Both the position numbers and the translations under genes were made by a program. A stretch of DNA of 64,000 nucleotides from NCBI RefSeq assembly GCF_038397755.1, contig NZ_CP151637.1, positions 2,790,001-2,854,000 of the forward strand, written 5' to 3'. This DNA comes from Microbacterium sp. LWH7-1.2. GTDB lineage: Bacteria; Actinomycetota; Actinomycetes; Actinomycetales; Microbacteriaceae. Within the stretch, counting starts at the first letter, position 1. The number at the start of each line of letters is the position of its first letter. The notes beneath the pieces were generated by a model. The model saw only the letters and a list, made by a program, of their open reading frames with translations. It was not told where the DNA came from and did not search any database. This document shows positions 1 through 8,194 of this stretch, piece after piece.

Positions 1-917
1 GGCAGCCCATCGTCGCGCGTCGGCCGCGGGTCGGAGAAGCCGCCGCGGTGATGGACGCCCGGTTCGAAGACCTCGGTGGAGTGCCGGGGGTAGTAGTTCA
101 CGCCCATGATGTCGGGGTGAGCTGGGCGGTGAGCGAGGTCGTCGAGCGTGCCCTCCTCGACGCCATGGCGCAGCAGGAAATCGAGGAGCGGGTGCTCCGC
201 CCCTACCCGGCCGGTGACGAGGTCTTCGACGAGGAAAGCCTGGTGCCGCAGTCGCTCGGCCGTCTCGCGATGCTCAGGTGCATCGACCGCGCCGGCGTAC
301 CGCAGCGAGGCATCCACATGCACGAAGGTCGCTCGCTCCCCCAGCACCTCACGGATGCCGTGCTGGGTCGCCTGGAAGCCCTTCGCGATCGCGACGGCGA
401 GCCGCGCAGCGCCTTCTTCGCCCTCCAGGTACGGCGGCCAGTAGCCGTATTCGCCGCAGAACAGCACGTGGATCATCGGTTCGTTCACCGGGGTGTAGTC
501 GGTGACGAGGTCGGAGTACCGCTCGGCCGCCGCCACCGCGTATTCCGTCACCCGTTGCGGGTAGTCGCGAGCCGCGAACTGCCCGTCCAGCCACAGCGGT
601 GTGCCGTAGTGGAGAAGATCGATGATGGGACGGATGCCGAGCTCGGCCATGCGGCCGATCACGCGGTCCGTCCAGCCCCAGTCCCAGCGGCCGGGTGCAG
701 GGTTCACCCGGTGCCATGGGATGCCCCAGCGGAGGAACTCCGCCCCGACACCGGCGGCGAGGTCGAGGTCGCCTCGCCACCGCGTGTAGTGCTCGGTGAG
801 CTCGTATTCGTCGATCGGCCGCAGACCCGGCCCGCCCTGCGGGACGAACGTGTTCTCGATGCCGAGCCCGAACCGCAGCGGTCCCTCGGTGTACCAGTCA
901 GTCAATCGATCTCTCAT
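1..917 (-). CDS. GH1-type glycoside hydrolase (beta-glucosidase-like), C-terminus cut by window edge
   Basis: The reading frame enters from the left edge and its ATG is at 915-917, so about 305 N-terminal residues are visible. They have the early GH1 barrel pattern: FGLGIENTF near residue 17, FLRWGIPWHRVNPAPG near 61, and TPVNEP near 142, in which Glu146 is the expected acid/base. The TENG nucleophile would lie outside the window. The ATG overlaps the TGA of the upstream permease (ATGA), so this is the last visible gene of a sugar-uptake operon. It probably hydrolyses the imported oligosaccharide or glycoside in the cytoplasm. The substrate cannot be read from the sequence. Confidence 0.85.
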   Translation of the reverse strand, partial: MRDRLTDWYTEGPLRFGLGIENTFVPQGGPGLRPIDEYELTEHYTRWRGDLDLAAGVGAEFLRWGIPWHRVNPAPGRWDWGWTDRVIGRMAELGIRPIIDLLHYGTPLWLDGQFAARDYPQRVTEYAVAAAERYSDLVTDYTPVNEPMIHVLFCGEYGYWPPYLEGEEGAARLAVAIAKGFQATQHGIREVLGERATFVHVDASLRYAGAVDAPEHRETAERLRHQAFLVEDLVTGRVGAEHPLLDFLLRHGVEEGTLDDLAHRPAHPDIMGVNYYPRHSTEVFEPGVHHRGGFSDPRPTRDDGL

Positions 918-1801
918 TTCAGGCCGGTCGAGGCGACGCTCTCGATGAAGCGCCGCTGCACGAGGAGGAACATGATCGCGAGCGGGAGCACGGCGATGAG
1001 GGAGCCGGCCATCATGACACCTTGCGGAATGATCCCGCCGGGGCCGGTCAGCAGCGTGAGTCCGGAGGTGATTGTTCCCATCTCGGCGTCGGTGGTGAAC
1101 ACGAGCGGCCAAAGCAGGTCGTTCCAGTTGTTCACGAAAGTGAAGATCGCGAGCGTCAGGAGCGCGGGCTTCGCGTTCGGCAGCACGACGTTCCAGAAGA
1201 TCCGCCACTCGGACGCGCCGTCCAGGCGGGCCGCGTTGTCGAGGTCGCGCGGCAGAGAGAGGAAGAACTGCCGCAGGAAGAAGATGCCGAATGCGTCGGC
1301 CGCTCGAGGCGCGATCAGCCCGGCGTAGGTGTTCACCCAGCCGAGGTCGCTCACGAGCTGGTAGATGGGGATCAAGGTGGCCTGGAACGGGATCATGAGG
1401 CTGGCGATGATCGCGATGAGCAGTACGCGGCTGCCGCGGAAGTCGATTCTCGCGAGCGCATACGCGGCAAGGGAGTCGAACAGCAGAGCGAACGCGGTCA
1501 CGCCGCCGGCGAAGATGAAGCTGTTCACGATCAGCCGCGCGAACGGCAGCTCCTCGAAGATCTGGATGAAGTTGTCGAGGGTCCAGACCTCGGGCAGCAG
1601 CGTCGGAGGATAGGCGTTGACCTCGGCGACGGGCTTGAATGCCGTGAAGGCGATGATCGCGATGGGCAGCAGCACGAAGGCCGAGGCTGCCAGCGCCGCC
1701 AGGAGGAGAAGGATGCTGGCCGCCCGCCCGGTCTTGCGGTGGCGGGTCTTGCGCGCGGGCGGGGTGAAGACGGCGACCGTCGGGGTCGTGAGGGAGGTCA
1801 T
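914..1801 (-). CDS. Carbohydrate ABC transporter permease, MalG type
   Basis: 295 residues, with an N-terminal basic stretch (RKTRHRKTGR), a first membrane helix near residues 25-45, and about six helices overall. The EAA-loop signature near DNAARLDGASEWRIFWNVVLPNAKPA identifies an inner-membrane subunit of a CUT1-type importer. The ATG overlaps the stop of the preceding permease (ATGA), and its own stop overlaps the GH1 start, so the three genes are translationally coupled. No ATPase is encoded here. As is common for CUT1 systems in actinobacteria, a shared MsiK-like ATPase elsewhere is the likely partner (inference). Confidence 0.93.
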   Translation of the reverse strand: MTSLTTPTVAVFTPPARKTRHRKTGRAASILLLLAALAASAFVLLPIAIIAFTAFKPVAEVNAYPPTLLPEVWTLDNFIQIFEELPFARLIVNSFIFAGGVTAFALLFDSLAAYALARIDFRGSRVLLIAIIASLMIPFQATLIPIYQLVSDLGWVNTYAGLIAPRAADAFGIFFLRQFFLSLPRDLDNAARLDGASEWRIFWNVVLPNAKPALLTLAIFTFVNNWNDLLWPLVFTTDAEMGTITSGLTLLTGPGGIIPQGVMMAGSLIAVLPLAIMFLLVQRRFIESVASTGLK

Positions 1802-2739
1802 TGCGCATCCTTCTCTCGACGACCGAAGAATCGGAACTGGACGAGGCTGAGCACGAGGGTGATGAGCAGCAGCACGTAGGAGAGCGCCGAGGCGAAGCCC
1901 AGCTCGAGCTTCTTGAACCCGGACGTGTAGATCTCCATGACGACTGTCTGCGTTGTCCCATAGGGGCCGCCGCCCGTCATCACGTAGATCTGGTCGAAGG
2001 CCTGCAGTGCCGCGATCAGGGCGACGATCATGACGAAGGCGAGGGTGTTGCTGAGCATGGGCAGCGTGATGTGCCGGAACCGCTGCCACGCGGTCGCTCC
2101 GTCGACCCGGGCAGCCTCGTACAACGAGCCTGGGATCTCCTGCAGGCCGGCGATGAAGATCACGAGGTAGAAGCCGAAGCTCTTCCAGACCGCGACGAGC
2201 GCGACCGTCGGCATCGCCAGCGCCGGATCCTGCAGGACGTTCCCGAGCTGGATGCCGAAGACGCGGAGCCAATGGTTCAGCAAGCCGATCTGAGGGTCGA
2301 GGAGATAGGACCAGGCGAATGCGGCGACCGCGAGGGAGACGATGAACGGCAGGAACAGCACCGTGCGGAACGCGCCGCGCCCAGGAAGCCGCCGATGGTT
2401 CACCAGGAGCGCAAGCAGCAGCGCCGCGATGATGGCGGTCGGCGTGAAGAGGATCGCGTAGTACGCCGTGTTCCCCATCGCCTGCAGCACGTCGGGGTCC
2501 GTGAACACTCGCACATAGTTGTCGAACCCGACGTACTCCTCCTGCCCGAAGCCCGAGGCGTCGGTGAACGAGAGCCGGAGTGCCGACAGCATCGGCCACG
2601 CCACGAAGACGAGGAGGATGACGAGGGCCGGCGCGAGGAACCCTAGCGCTATCAGAGAGGTGCGCCTGGATGACCCGACGGGCGTCCTGCCGCCCAGTTG
2701 AGGCGCCGGGCGATACCGGCGCTGCGTGATTGTCGCCAT
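1798..2739 (-). CDS. Carbohydrate ABC transporter permease, MalF type
   Basis: 313 residues from the ATG at 2737-2739, chosen because GGAGA precedes it by about 6 nt; a longer in-frame start at 2775 has no such site. Six membrane helices are apparent, the first near LIALGFLAPALVILLVFVAWP, and the EAA loop is near YEAARVDGATAWQRFRHITLP. It pairs with the MalG-type subunit that follows and overlaps it by 4 nt. It lies 68 nt downstream of the solute-binding lipoprotein gene, as expected for a binding protein-permease-permease-hydrolase operon. Confidence 0.93.
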   Translation of the reverse strand: MATITQRRYRPAPQLGGRTPVGSSRRTSLIALGFLAPALVILLVFVAWPMLSALRLSFTDASGFGQEEYVGFDNYVRVFTDPDVLQAMGNTAYYAILFTPTAIIAALLLALLVNHRRLPGRGAFRTVLFLPFIVSLAVAAFAWSYLLDPQIGLLNHWLRVFGIQLGNVLQDPALAMPTVALVAVWKSFGFYLVIFIAGLQEIPGSLYEAARVDGATAWQRFRHITLPMLSNTLAFVMIVALIAALQAFDQIYVMTGGGPYGTTQTVVMEIYTSGFKKLELGFASALSYVLLLITLVLSLVQFRFFGRREKDAQ

Positions 2740-2807
2740 GTTTCTCCAGGGGCCGCGACGCGGACTGCGCGCCACGGCCCCGATTGGGGTCGAATGATCA
2801 GCGGACG

Positions 2808-4067
2808 CTACTGGAGCGCCGCCTGGACCTCGTCTTGCGCGACGGGCAGCAGGTCGTCCAGGCGCTCGCCGGCGACGGCGCGCTGGGTCAGGTCATCGAC
2901 GGCGTCGAGGACGTCGACGCTGTTGACGACGCCGGGGAGGAGTGCCCGGCTGGTCGGGGCGATCTCCGTGAGCGAGACGACGACCGGATTCTCCGCGACG
3001 GCATCCGCCGGGACATCCGTCCGAAGCGGAGGCCATCCGGAGCCCAGCGACCACTGTGTCGCGACGTCGAGGTCGAAGAAGTAGGAGAAGAAGGCCTCGG
3101 CGCCCGCGGTCTCCGCCTTCCCGGCCTGCGCGGTGACTCCCATTGCAACGCCGATGGCGGACGCCGCCTGGGCTTCGGGCCCAGCCGGAACCGCGGCGAT
3201 GCCGTAGTCGATGCCGCTGTCCTTGGCGATCGACGCCATCCACGGGCCCCCGACATGCATCGCCGCCTTGCCCGAGCTGAACAGCTCGTCAGCGCCGATC
3301 CCGTCCAGCCCGGTCGGCGAGATCTTGTCCTCCCGGATAGCCGAGACCCAGTACTCGAGAGCCTCGCGGTTCGCGTCGGAATCGATGACGGCGGTTTCCG
3401 CGTCCTCCACCACATCGCCGCCCGCACCGTAGAAGAGCGTCGGCCACAATCCGTTCGCGACGGTGTCGTGGTCGGGCAGCGCGAGCCCGTACTGCTCCGG
3501 CGTGCCGTCGCCGTCGGAGTCCACGGTGAGCTGCGTCGCCGCGGTCCGCCACGCGTCCCACGTCTGCGGGAAGTCCGCGATGCCGGCAGCGGCGAACAGC
3601 GCCTTGTTGTAGAACACCGAAAGCGGAACGAAGCCGGTGGGCACGCCGTATGGGGCCCCGTTCACGGTGACCATGTCGACCGCCTGCGGATTGAGTTCCT
3701 CGGTGTTGCTGTCGGCACTGCCGTACCAGTCGCTGAGGTCGACGAACGCGCCGCGGTCGGCGTAGACGGGCAGGCGCTCCGCCGGCATCGCCACGATGTC
3801 GGGGCCTTCGTCTGCGGACAGCGCTGGCAACAGCGTGTCGTCGATAACGGCCCAGGTCTTCACCTCGGTCTTGATCTCGACGTCCTCCTGAGAGGCGTTG
3901 AAGTCATCGACGATCTGCTGCAACACGTCGCCATCGGCCTCCGTGTAGCCGTGCCAGAACGTCAGTTCCACCGGGCCGGCGGATTCCTCCGGCGCGCCGG
4001 CGGTGCAGCCTGCCAGCGCGAGGGCGGCGGCGGCGCCCACAGCCGCGAGGGCGAGAGGTCGTTTCAT
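2808..4067 (-). CDS. Extracellular sugar-binding lipoprotein of ABC importer
   Basis: 419 residues from the ATG at 4065-4067, preceded by a strong AAGGAG. The N-terminus is a lipoprotein signal (MKRPLALAAVGAAAALALAGC) with lipidated Cys21. The mature part resembles family 1 (MalE/UgpB-like) solute-binding proteins: it begins VELTFWHGYTEADGDVLQQI and contains the GGPWM motif typical of the ligand cleft. It is the first gene of the minus-strand operon and should capture the sugar outside the membrane. The specific ligand is unknown. Confidence 0.93.
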   Translation of the reverse strand: MKRPLALAAVGAAAALALAGCTAGAPEESAGPVELTFWHGYTEADGDVLQQIVDDFNASQEDVEIKTEVKTWAVIDDTLLPALSADEGPDIVAMPAERLPVYADRGAFVDLSDWYGSADSNTEELNPQAVDMVTVNGAPYGVPTGFVPLSVFYNKALFAAAGIADFPQTWDAWRTAATQLTVDSDGDGTPEQYGLALPDHDTVANGLWPTLFYGAGGDVVEDAETAVIDSDANREALEYWVSAIREDKISPTGLDGIGADELFSSGKAAMHVGGPWMASIAKDSGIDYGIAAVPAGPEAQAASAIGVAMGVTAQAGKAETAGAEAFFSYFFDLDVATQWSLGSGWPPLRTDVPADAVAENPVVVSLTEIAPTSRALLPGVVNSVDVLDAVDDLTQRAVAGERLDDLLPVAQDEVQAALQ

Positions 4068-4124
4068 GGGAGCACTCCTTCGTGACGACCGGAGACGGGT
4101 ATCGCCGGCGCGATCCATGGTTTA

Positions 4125-4149
4125 GGTAATCGATGTCGGTAATCGATGT
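4125..4149. promoter_or_regulatory. Tandem LacI-type operator half-sites in front of sugar operon
   Basis: The 12-mer GGTAATCGATGT occurs twice, at 4125-4136 and 4138-4149, with a period of 13 bp and an ATCGAT core. A minus-strand promoter TTGACG (4186-4181), 18-bp spacer, CATACT (4162-4157) would start near 4150, so the repeats lie at or just after the transcription start of the binding-protein gene. They are likely binding sites for the divergent LacI regulator. Confidence 0.6.
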
Positions 4150-4205
4150 ATGAGACAGTATGAGCCTCTGACGCCGCGCACGTCAAGTTGCGCCGTCGGA
4201 GGTAT

Positions 4206-4217
4206 TACATCGATGTA
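4206..4217. promoter_or_regulatory. ATCGAT-centred palindrome, probable LacI operator
   Basis: TACATCGATGTA is a perfect 12-bp palindrome sharing the ATCGAT core of the tandem repeats at 4125-4149. It abuts a possible TACGAT -10 box (4216-4221) for the regulator gene that starts at 4245, so it would suit autoregulation. Confidence 0.6.
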
Positions 4218-4244
4218 CGATGAGCTTCCGGAAGGGAGACTGGT

Positions 4245-5249
4245 GTGACCGTCAAGATGCAGGACGTCGCGCGCCTGGCCGGCGTGTCCACGAAGACCGT
4301 CTCGAACGTCATCAACGGACGACCCTACGTAGCCGCCGAGACCCGCAAGAAGGTCGAGGCCGCGATCGAAGCCCTCGACTACAAGCTCAACCTGGCCGCG
4401 CGGAACCTGCGCTCCGGTCGCAGCGGGGTCATCGGTCTCGCCGTTCCGAGCCTTTCCGTCGCGTATTTCGCCGAGCTGGCCGAGGCGACCATCGCCGCCG
4501 CCGAGGAGCACGGCCTTGTCGTGCAGATCGAGCGCACCGGCAGCGTCGCCCGCGAACGTGCGCTGCTCGACAGTCCTCGCCTTCAGCACATCGACGGGCT
4601 CATCCTGAACCCGATGGACCACGGGGCCGAGGAGCTCGAGAGTGTTCAGCTCTCGGTGCCGACCGTCGTTCTCGGCGACCATCCGGTCGGCGGCGCCGCG
4701 GTGCACGTCAGCACCGACCAACGTGCCGCAGCGGCCCTCGCCACCGAGCACCTGCTCCTCACCGGCCGACGACGGATCGCCGTCATCGGTGCCCGAAGCG
4801 CCGACACCCGCGGTTCCGCGGCCCTGCGATTCGACGGCTACCGCACCGTGCTCGAACGCGCCGGCATACCGGTCGAGCCCGACCTGATCGCAGAAGCAGA
4901 CCCGTGGATTCAGGTCAACGGCGCCACCGCCATGCGTGAGCTTCTCGATCGCGGCGCCGAGTTCGACGCCGTTTTCGCGTTCAACGACAGCCTCGCCCTC
5001 GGCGCGATGCGTGCACTCGATGACGCCGGGCTGCACGTCCCCGGTGACATCGCCGTAATCGGCATCGACAACACAGCTGAAGCTTCCTATTCCATCCCGA
5101 GCCTGAGCACCGTCGACCTCGGCCGCCAACGCATCGCCGAGACCGCCGTCGCCGCACTCACCGAGCAGATGACGTCCAGCGAGCACCCGGCCCCTCGCCG
5201 CGTGCTGGTCGACTTCACCCTCCAGGCGAGGGAGTCCACAGGGCGGTAA
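4245..5249 (+). CDS. LacI-family transcriptional regulator of adjacent sugar locus
   Basis: 334 residues. The GTG at 4245 is preceded by GGAAGGGAG. The N-terminal helix-turn-helix is clear (MQDVARLAGVSTKTVSNVINGR, residues 5-26, then VAAETRKKVEAAIEALDYKLNLAARNLRSG), followed by a periplasmic-binding-like sensor domain ending FTLQARESTG. It is divergent from the sugar ABC/GH1 operon and separated by about 180 bp holding three ATCGAT-centred elements, so it probably represses that operon and itself until the sugar binds. The inducer is unknown. Confidence 0.95.
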   Translation: MTVKMQDVARLAGVSTKTVSNVINGRPYVAAETRKKVEAAIEALDYKLNLAARNLRSGRSGVIGLAVPSLSVAYFAELAEATIAAAEEHGLVVQIERTGSVARERALLDSPRLQHIDGLILNPMDHGAEELESVQLSVPTVVLGDHPVGGAAVHVSTDQRAAAALATEHLLLTGRRRIAVIGARSADTRGSAALRFDGYRTVLERAGIPVEPDLIAEADPWIQVNGATAMRELLDRGAEFDAVFAFNDSLALGAMRALDDAGLHVPGDIAVIGIDNTAEASYSIPSLSTVDLGRQRIAETAVAALTEQMTSSEHPAPRRVLVDFTLQARESTGR

Positions 5250-5445
5250 GCAGCGGGCTCACGGCGACGAACGATGGGTGGCGGCGGTGCGCGGCCGGAC
5301 CAGTCGACCGCGGATCCCCAAGCGTGAGATGTACGAAAGGCCGGGCCATCGGCGTGCGTCTAGCCCCATAGAGCGCGACCTGCCCGAGCAATCACCGGCG
5401 CGCGTCTGCAGGAGAGCTCTCCCTTCTTTGCTCGCTCGCGAGGGA

Positions 5446-5871
5446 TCAACCAGTGTGCCCCTGAGTCACCTCGTCCTTGTGAGCGGCGAACGCGGCGAGC
5501 ACTTCGCCCTTCTCCTGCGCCTGCACACCGACCGCGTCGAGTGTGCGGCCGAGCTCCGCGGCGACTTCATCGAACTCCTCGGGCGAGATGTGAAATCGGC
5601 GATGCGCCTCCTCCAACCCGAGCGTCGTACTCCCGGGCACGGTCGCCGTGTAAGCGAAGGGCCCGCCTGACACGTTGCACACCCAGAGGGTGCGCATGAA
5701 CTTCAGCCCCGGCAGACGGCCGAGGTTCTGGGTATGCCATTCGCGGAGGGCGGGATTCTGCGACTCCTGGCCGACGATCGGGTTCCGCACCACGGCATCG
5801 CTGAAATGGTCAACGACGGCGGCGATGGCGAACACACCGCCGAGACGCTCGTACAGACTCTGATCGGACAT
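5446..5871 (-). CDS. Truncated hemoglobin, group I-like
   Basis: 141 residues from the ATG at 5869-5871, preceded by AAGGGAGA. It shows the 2-on-2 globin pattern: YERLGG at the start, VVDHFSDAVV for helix B, GLKFMRTLW...GGPFAYTA for the E region, and GLEEAHRRFHI for helix F, with His90 as the proximal heme ligand. Helix B reads F-S where F-Y (B9-B10) is usual in this family, so the ligand-stabilising Tyr B10 appears to be Ser. It probably binds O2 or NO in the cytoplasm. No reductase lies next to it. Confidence 0.85.
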   Translation of the reverse strand: MSDQSLYERLGGVFAIAAVVDHFSDAVVRNPIVGQESQNPALREWHTQNLGRLPGLKFMRTLWVCNVSGGPFAYTATVPGSTTLGLEEAHRRFHISPEEFDEVAAELGRTLDAVGVQAQEKGEVLAAFAAHKDEVTQGHTG

Positions 5872-6113
5872 GACTATCTCCCTTGATCTGTCGTCCCGGA
5901 GACTCAGCCGCCCACGCGACGTCTCCGAACTGGGTTTCCTGTTTTCTGAATCGACGCCTCGCCTCTCGCAACGCGGACGCGACATCGTGGCGACGTATCC
6001 CCAATCTCCATCACTGGGCACGTCGACCAGATTCGACGCGGATGTTCGAACCTGCCCCGAGGTGTCCGCTCGTGTGGGACACCATCCTGCGCACGGACTC
6101 CGCCCCCGTGTCG
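5872..6113. other. Intergenic, no gene recognised
   Basis: 242 bp between the truncated hemoglobin start and the stop of the upstream lipoprotein gene, both on the minus strand. It must hold the hemoglobin promoter, but no convincing -35/-10 pair or palindrome could be assigned. Confidence 0.4.
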
Positions 6114-6830
6114 TTATCGGAACGACTTCGGGAACTGTTTGATAAGTCCCGCGCTGAGCATGTCGGCCATGTCGTACATGTGCTGCTCTGCGATGCCGTA
6201 GTCGGTGATCGCCTTGGTGTAGTCGCCCGTGAGGAGGTCGGTGGCGTACGCGACCGTCTGGGTGATGTGGTCGCGCATCATCTGTTCCGTGTCGGCCTTC
6301 TTCCAGTGCGGGTTGGCGTCGGCGAGGAAGTCTGCGATGTCGTGTGCGTTCGCGTACCAGGCGTCCAGGGCGGTCTGTAGTGCAGCCGTGTCGCCGGCTT
6401 TCGCCGCCGTCAGCACGGGCAGCGCGCCGTGGATGTGCTCGGTCAGCAGGTCCGTGAGCTGGTCCGCCGCTTCATTGCCGTAGAACGGTTCGATCGCGTT
6501 GCCGAGGTCGGCCTGGTTGGCGAGCAGTCGGTTGAGCGAGGCCTGGAGGTCGGGCGCGTCCTGCGCGAACGCGAGAACGGTCGCGTACGTCCACTCCATG
6601 TGCTGTGCCCACAGCTGCGTCATCGTCGTGTAGAGCCCGATCTCCTCGGCTGTTGGCATGTTGCCCTGGTGCATGGCCGTCATGCAGACTGCCGCGGTGC
6701 CGGAAGCGCCCGCGCTCTGCTCGCCGGTGGCCGTCGCGCAGCCGGCGAGGCCGCCCATTGTCAGGGCGGTGATCACGGCCGCTGCAGCGGCCACCGGCAC
6801 CACTCGCGGGCGGCGATTCATGTGCGTCAT
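6114..6830 (-). CDS. Lipoprotein of unknown function, helical
   Basis: 238 residues from the ATG at 6828-6830, 8 nt after AAAGG; an internal ATG at 6821 is too far from that site. Lipobox LAGC gives lipidated Cys31. The mature chain is predicted all-helical with repeated Trp/His/Tyr positions (LWAQHMEWTYATVLAF, YGNEAADQLTDLLTEHI, WYANAHDIADFLADANPHW) and ends MADMLSAGLIKQFPKSF. Relatives are conserved hypothetical proteins in Gram-positives, often mis-named. The gene is divergent from the ECF sigma factor and shares a 9-bp inverted repeat with it, so it is a candidate target of that sigma factor. Confidence 0.8.
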   Translation of the reverse strand: MTHMNRRPRVVPVAAAAAVITALTMGGLAGCATATGEQSAGASGTAAVCMTAMHQGNMPTAEEIGLYTTMTQLWAQHMEWTYATVLAFAQDAPDLQASLNRLLANQADLGNAIEPFYGNEAADQLTDLLTEHIHGALPVLTAAKAGDTAALQTALDAWYANAHDIADFLADANPHWKKADTEQMMRDHITQTVAYATDLLTGDYTKAITDYGIAEQHMYDMADMLSAGLIKQFPKSFR

Positions 6831-6897
6831 TTCGGATGCCTTTCTCGATCGGCGCACGATGTGTGCCGTGGCTGTGAGTGGCGCCCGACGCCCGTCG

Positions 6898-6936
6898 TCT
6901 TACCGGGCTGGACGACTCCAGAATTCGCCGGTAAGA
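6898..6936. promoter_or_regulatory. Inverted repeat between lipoprotein and sigma-factor genes
   Basis: TCTTACCGG (6898-6906) and CCGGTAAGA (6928-6936) form a perfect 9-bp inverted repeat separated by 21 nt. Each arm points towards one of the divergent genes, so the arms could be matching -35 elements recognised by the encoded sigma factor, or one operator. No matching pair of -10 elements could be assigned. Confidence 0.45.
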
Positions 6937-6964
6937 ACTCGCGTCGCGGTGATACAAACTCCTT

Positions 6965-7669
6965 ATGGGCACCCCTGAGGGCGGGCGACTCGACGGTGAG
7001 GACCGCCCGCGACCCGGCGACGCGACCGTCGACGCGCCCGCCTCCGATGCGGAACCTGCGGACGACTACGACTGGGTCGGATCCCTCTCCGGGCCGGACC
7101 CCGGCCGCGACGAGGCGATTCACCGTCTGCATGCGCTCATGGTGCGCGCCGCGCGCTTCAAACTGTCCCGCATGACCGAATCGTCCCGGCTTGGGCACTT
7201 CCGCTCGGAGACGATCGTTCAGTCCAGCGCCGACGATGCCGTCTTGGCGATCCTCACCCGGCTGGCGAGTTTCGAGGGCCGTGCGCGCTTCACGACCTGG
7301 GCCTACAAGTTCGCGATCCTCCACACCAGCGTCGCCGTGCGCCGCGAACTCTGGTCCCACACCGAGATCGACCTGTACTCGATCTCCGAGCCGGCCGCGC
7401 GATGGGGCGATCCACTCGAACAGCTCGAGGCCTCGGCACTCGCCGAGGCGATCCGGCGCGGCGTCGCCGAGAGCCTCACACCCCACCAGCAGCGCGTTCT
7501 CATCGCGATCGCGGTTGAGGGCGTGCCCATCGATGTCTTGGCGGACCGCCTGGGCACCACTCGCAACAACGTCTACAAGACTCTGCACGACGCGCGCACG
7601 AAACTGCGGGCCACTCTCACCGTGCAGGGCTACATTCCATCGTCGACTCGTGGGGAGGTGAAACGATGA
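6965..7669 (+). CDS. ECF-type RNA polymerase sigma factor
   Basis: 234 residues. A disordered acidic leader (1-45) is followed by a sigma-2-like segment (about 50-130, with ARFTTWAYKFAILHTSVAVRRE) and a sigma-4 helix-turn-helix (about 171-218, LTPHQQRVLIAIAVEGVPIDVLADRLGTTRNNVYKTLHDARTKL). The start ATG lies 28 nt after the CCGGTAAGA arm of the intergenic repeat, compatible with autoregulation from a very short leader. Its stop overlaps the next ATG (ATGA), coupling it to a small zinc-motif protein, as in sigma/anti-sigma pairs. Confidence 0.9.
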   Translation: MGTPEGGRLDGEDRPRPGDATVDAPASDAEPADDYDWVGSLSGPDPGRDEAIHRLHALMVRAARFKLSRMTESSRLGHFRSETIVQSSADDAVLAILTRLASFEGRARFTTWAYKFAILHTSVAVRRELWSHTEIDLYSISEPAARWGDPLEQLEASALAEAIRRGVAESLTPHQQRVLIAIAVEGVPIDVLADRLGTTRNNVYKTLHDARTKLRATLTVQGYIPSSTRGEVKR

Positions 7670-7941
7670 GAACCACTGACACCTGGGCTGCCGCGATCCT
7701 GGCGCAGGTCGTTGAGGCTTTCGAACCGTGGATGTCCTGCGACGAGTGCTTCGAACGCTCCGACCAGATCGTCCAAGCGCTCCTCGACGGCGAGCCCGCT
7801 GTGCCCGCGGGGTTTCGTGCGCACCTGGCCGGGTGCGCCGCCTGTCGCGATGAAGTCGCCGCGTTGGCCGCGCTTGCGGCCCACGATCGGGGCCTCGACC
7901 CGACCGCCGACGAACCGATCGCTCAATTGATCGTCGACTGA
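7666..7941 (+). CDS. Small zinc-finger anti-sigma-like protein
   Basis: 91 residues, overlapping the sigma-factor stop by 4 nt. A CxxC at Cys25/Cys28 and an HxxxCxxC at His53, Cys57 and Cys60 match the zinc-binding anti-sigma (ZAS, zf-HC2) core. No membrane helix follows, so it would be soluble. The position immediately after an ECF sigma factor supports an anti-sigma role, perhaps redox- or zinc-responsive. The extra N-terminal CxxC is not part of the minimal ZAS motif. Confidence 0.75.
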   Translation: MRTTDTWAAAILAQVVEAFEPWMSCDECFERSDQIVQALLDGEPAVPAGFRAHLAGCAACRDEVAALAALAAHDRGLDPTADEPIAQLIVD

Positions 7942-8194
7942 TCCAGCGAGATGATCGGGTGGCATCACGAAATCCTCGCGCAGCTCGATGAGATAGGGGA
8001 TGGCATCCGCGCCAGCGCGTGAGAGCGTGTCGGGTCGCGGCCAGCCTGTTCCGCCTCGATGCGGCTGCCGCCGCTACCGGCAAGAAGCAACCGAGCAGTT
8101 CGCGCAGATGTCCACCACTTATCTGCGGACATCCGCAGGAGTCCTTGAATCCCAGCCACGGCTGGCGCACAGTGAATGGAGAGAGGAGTTCCCC

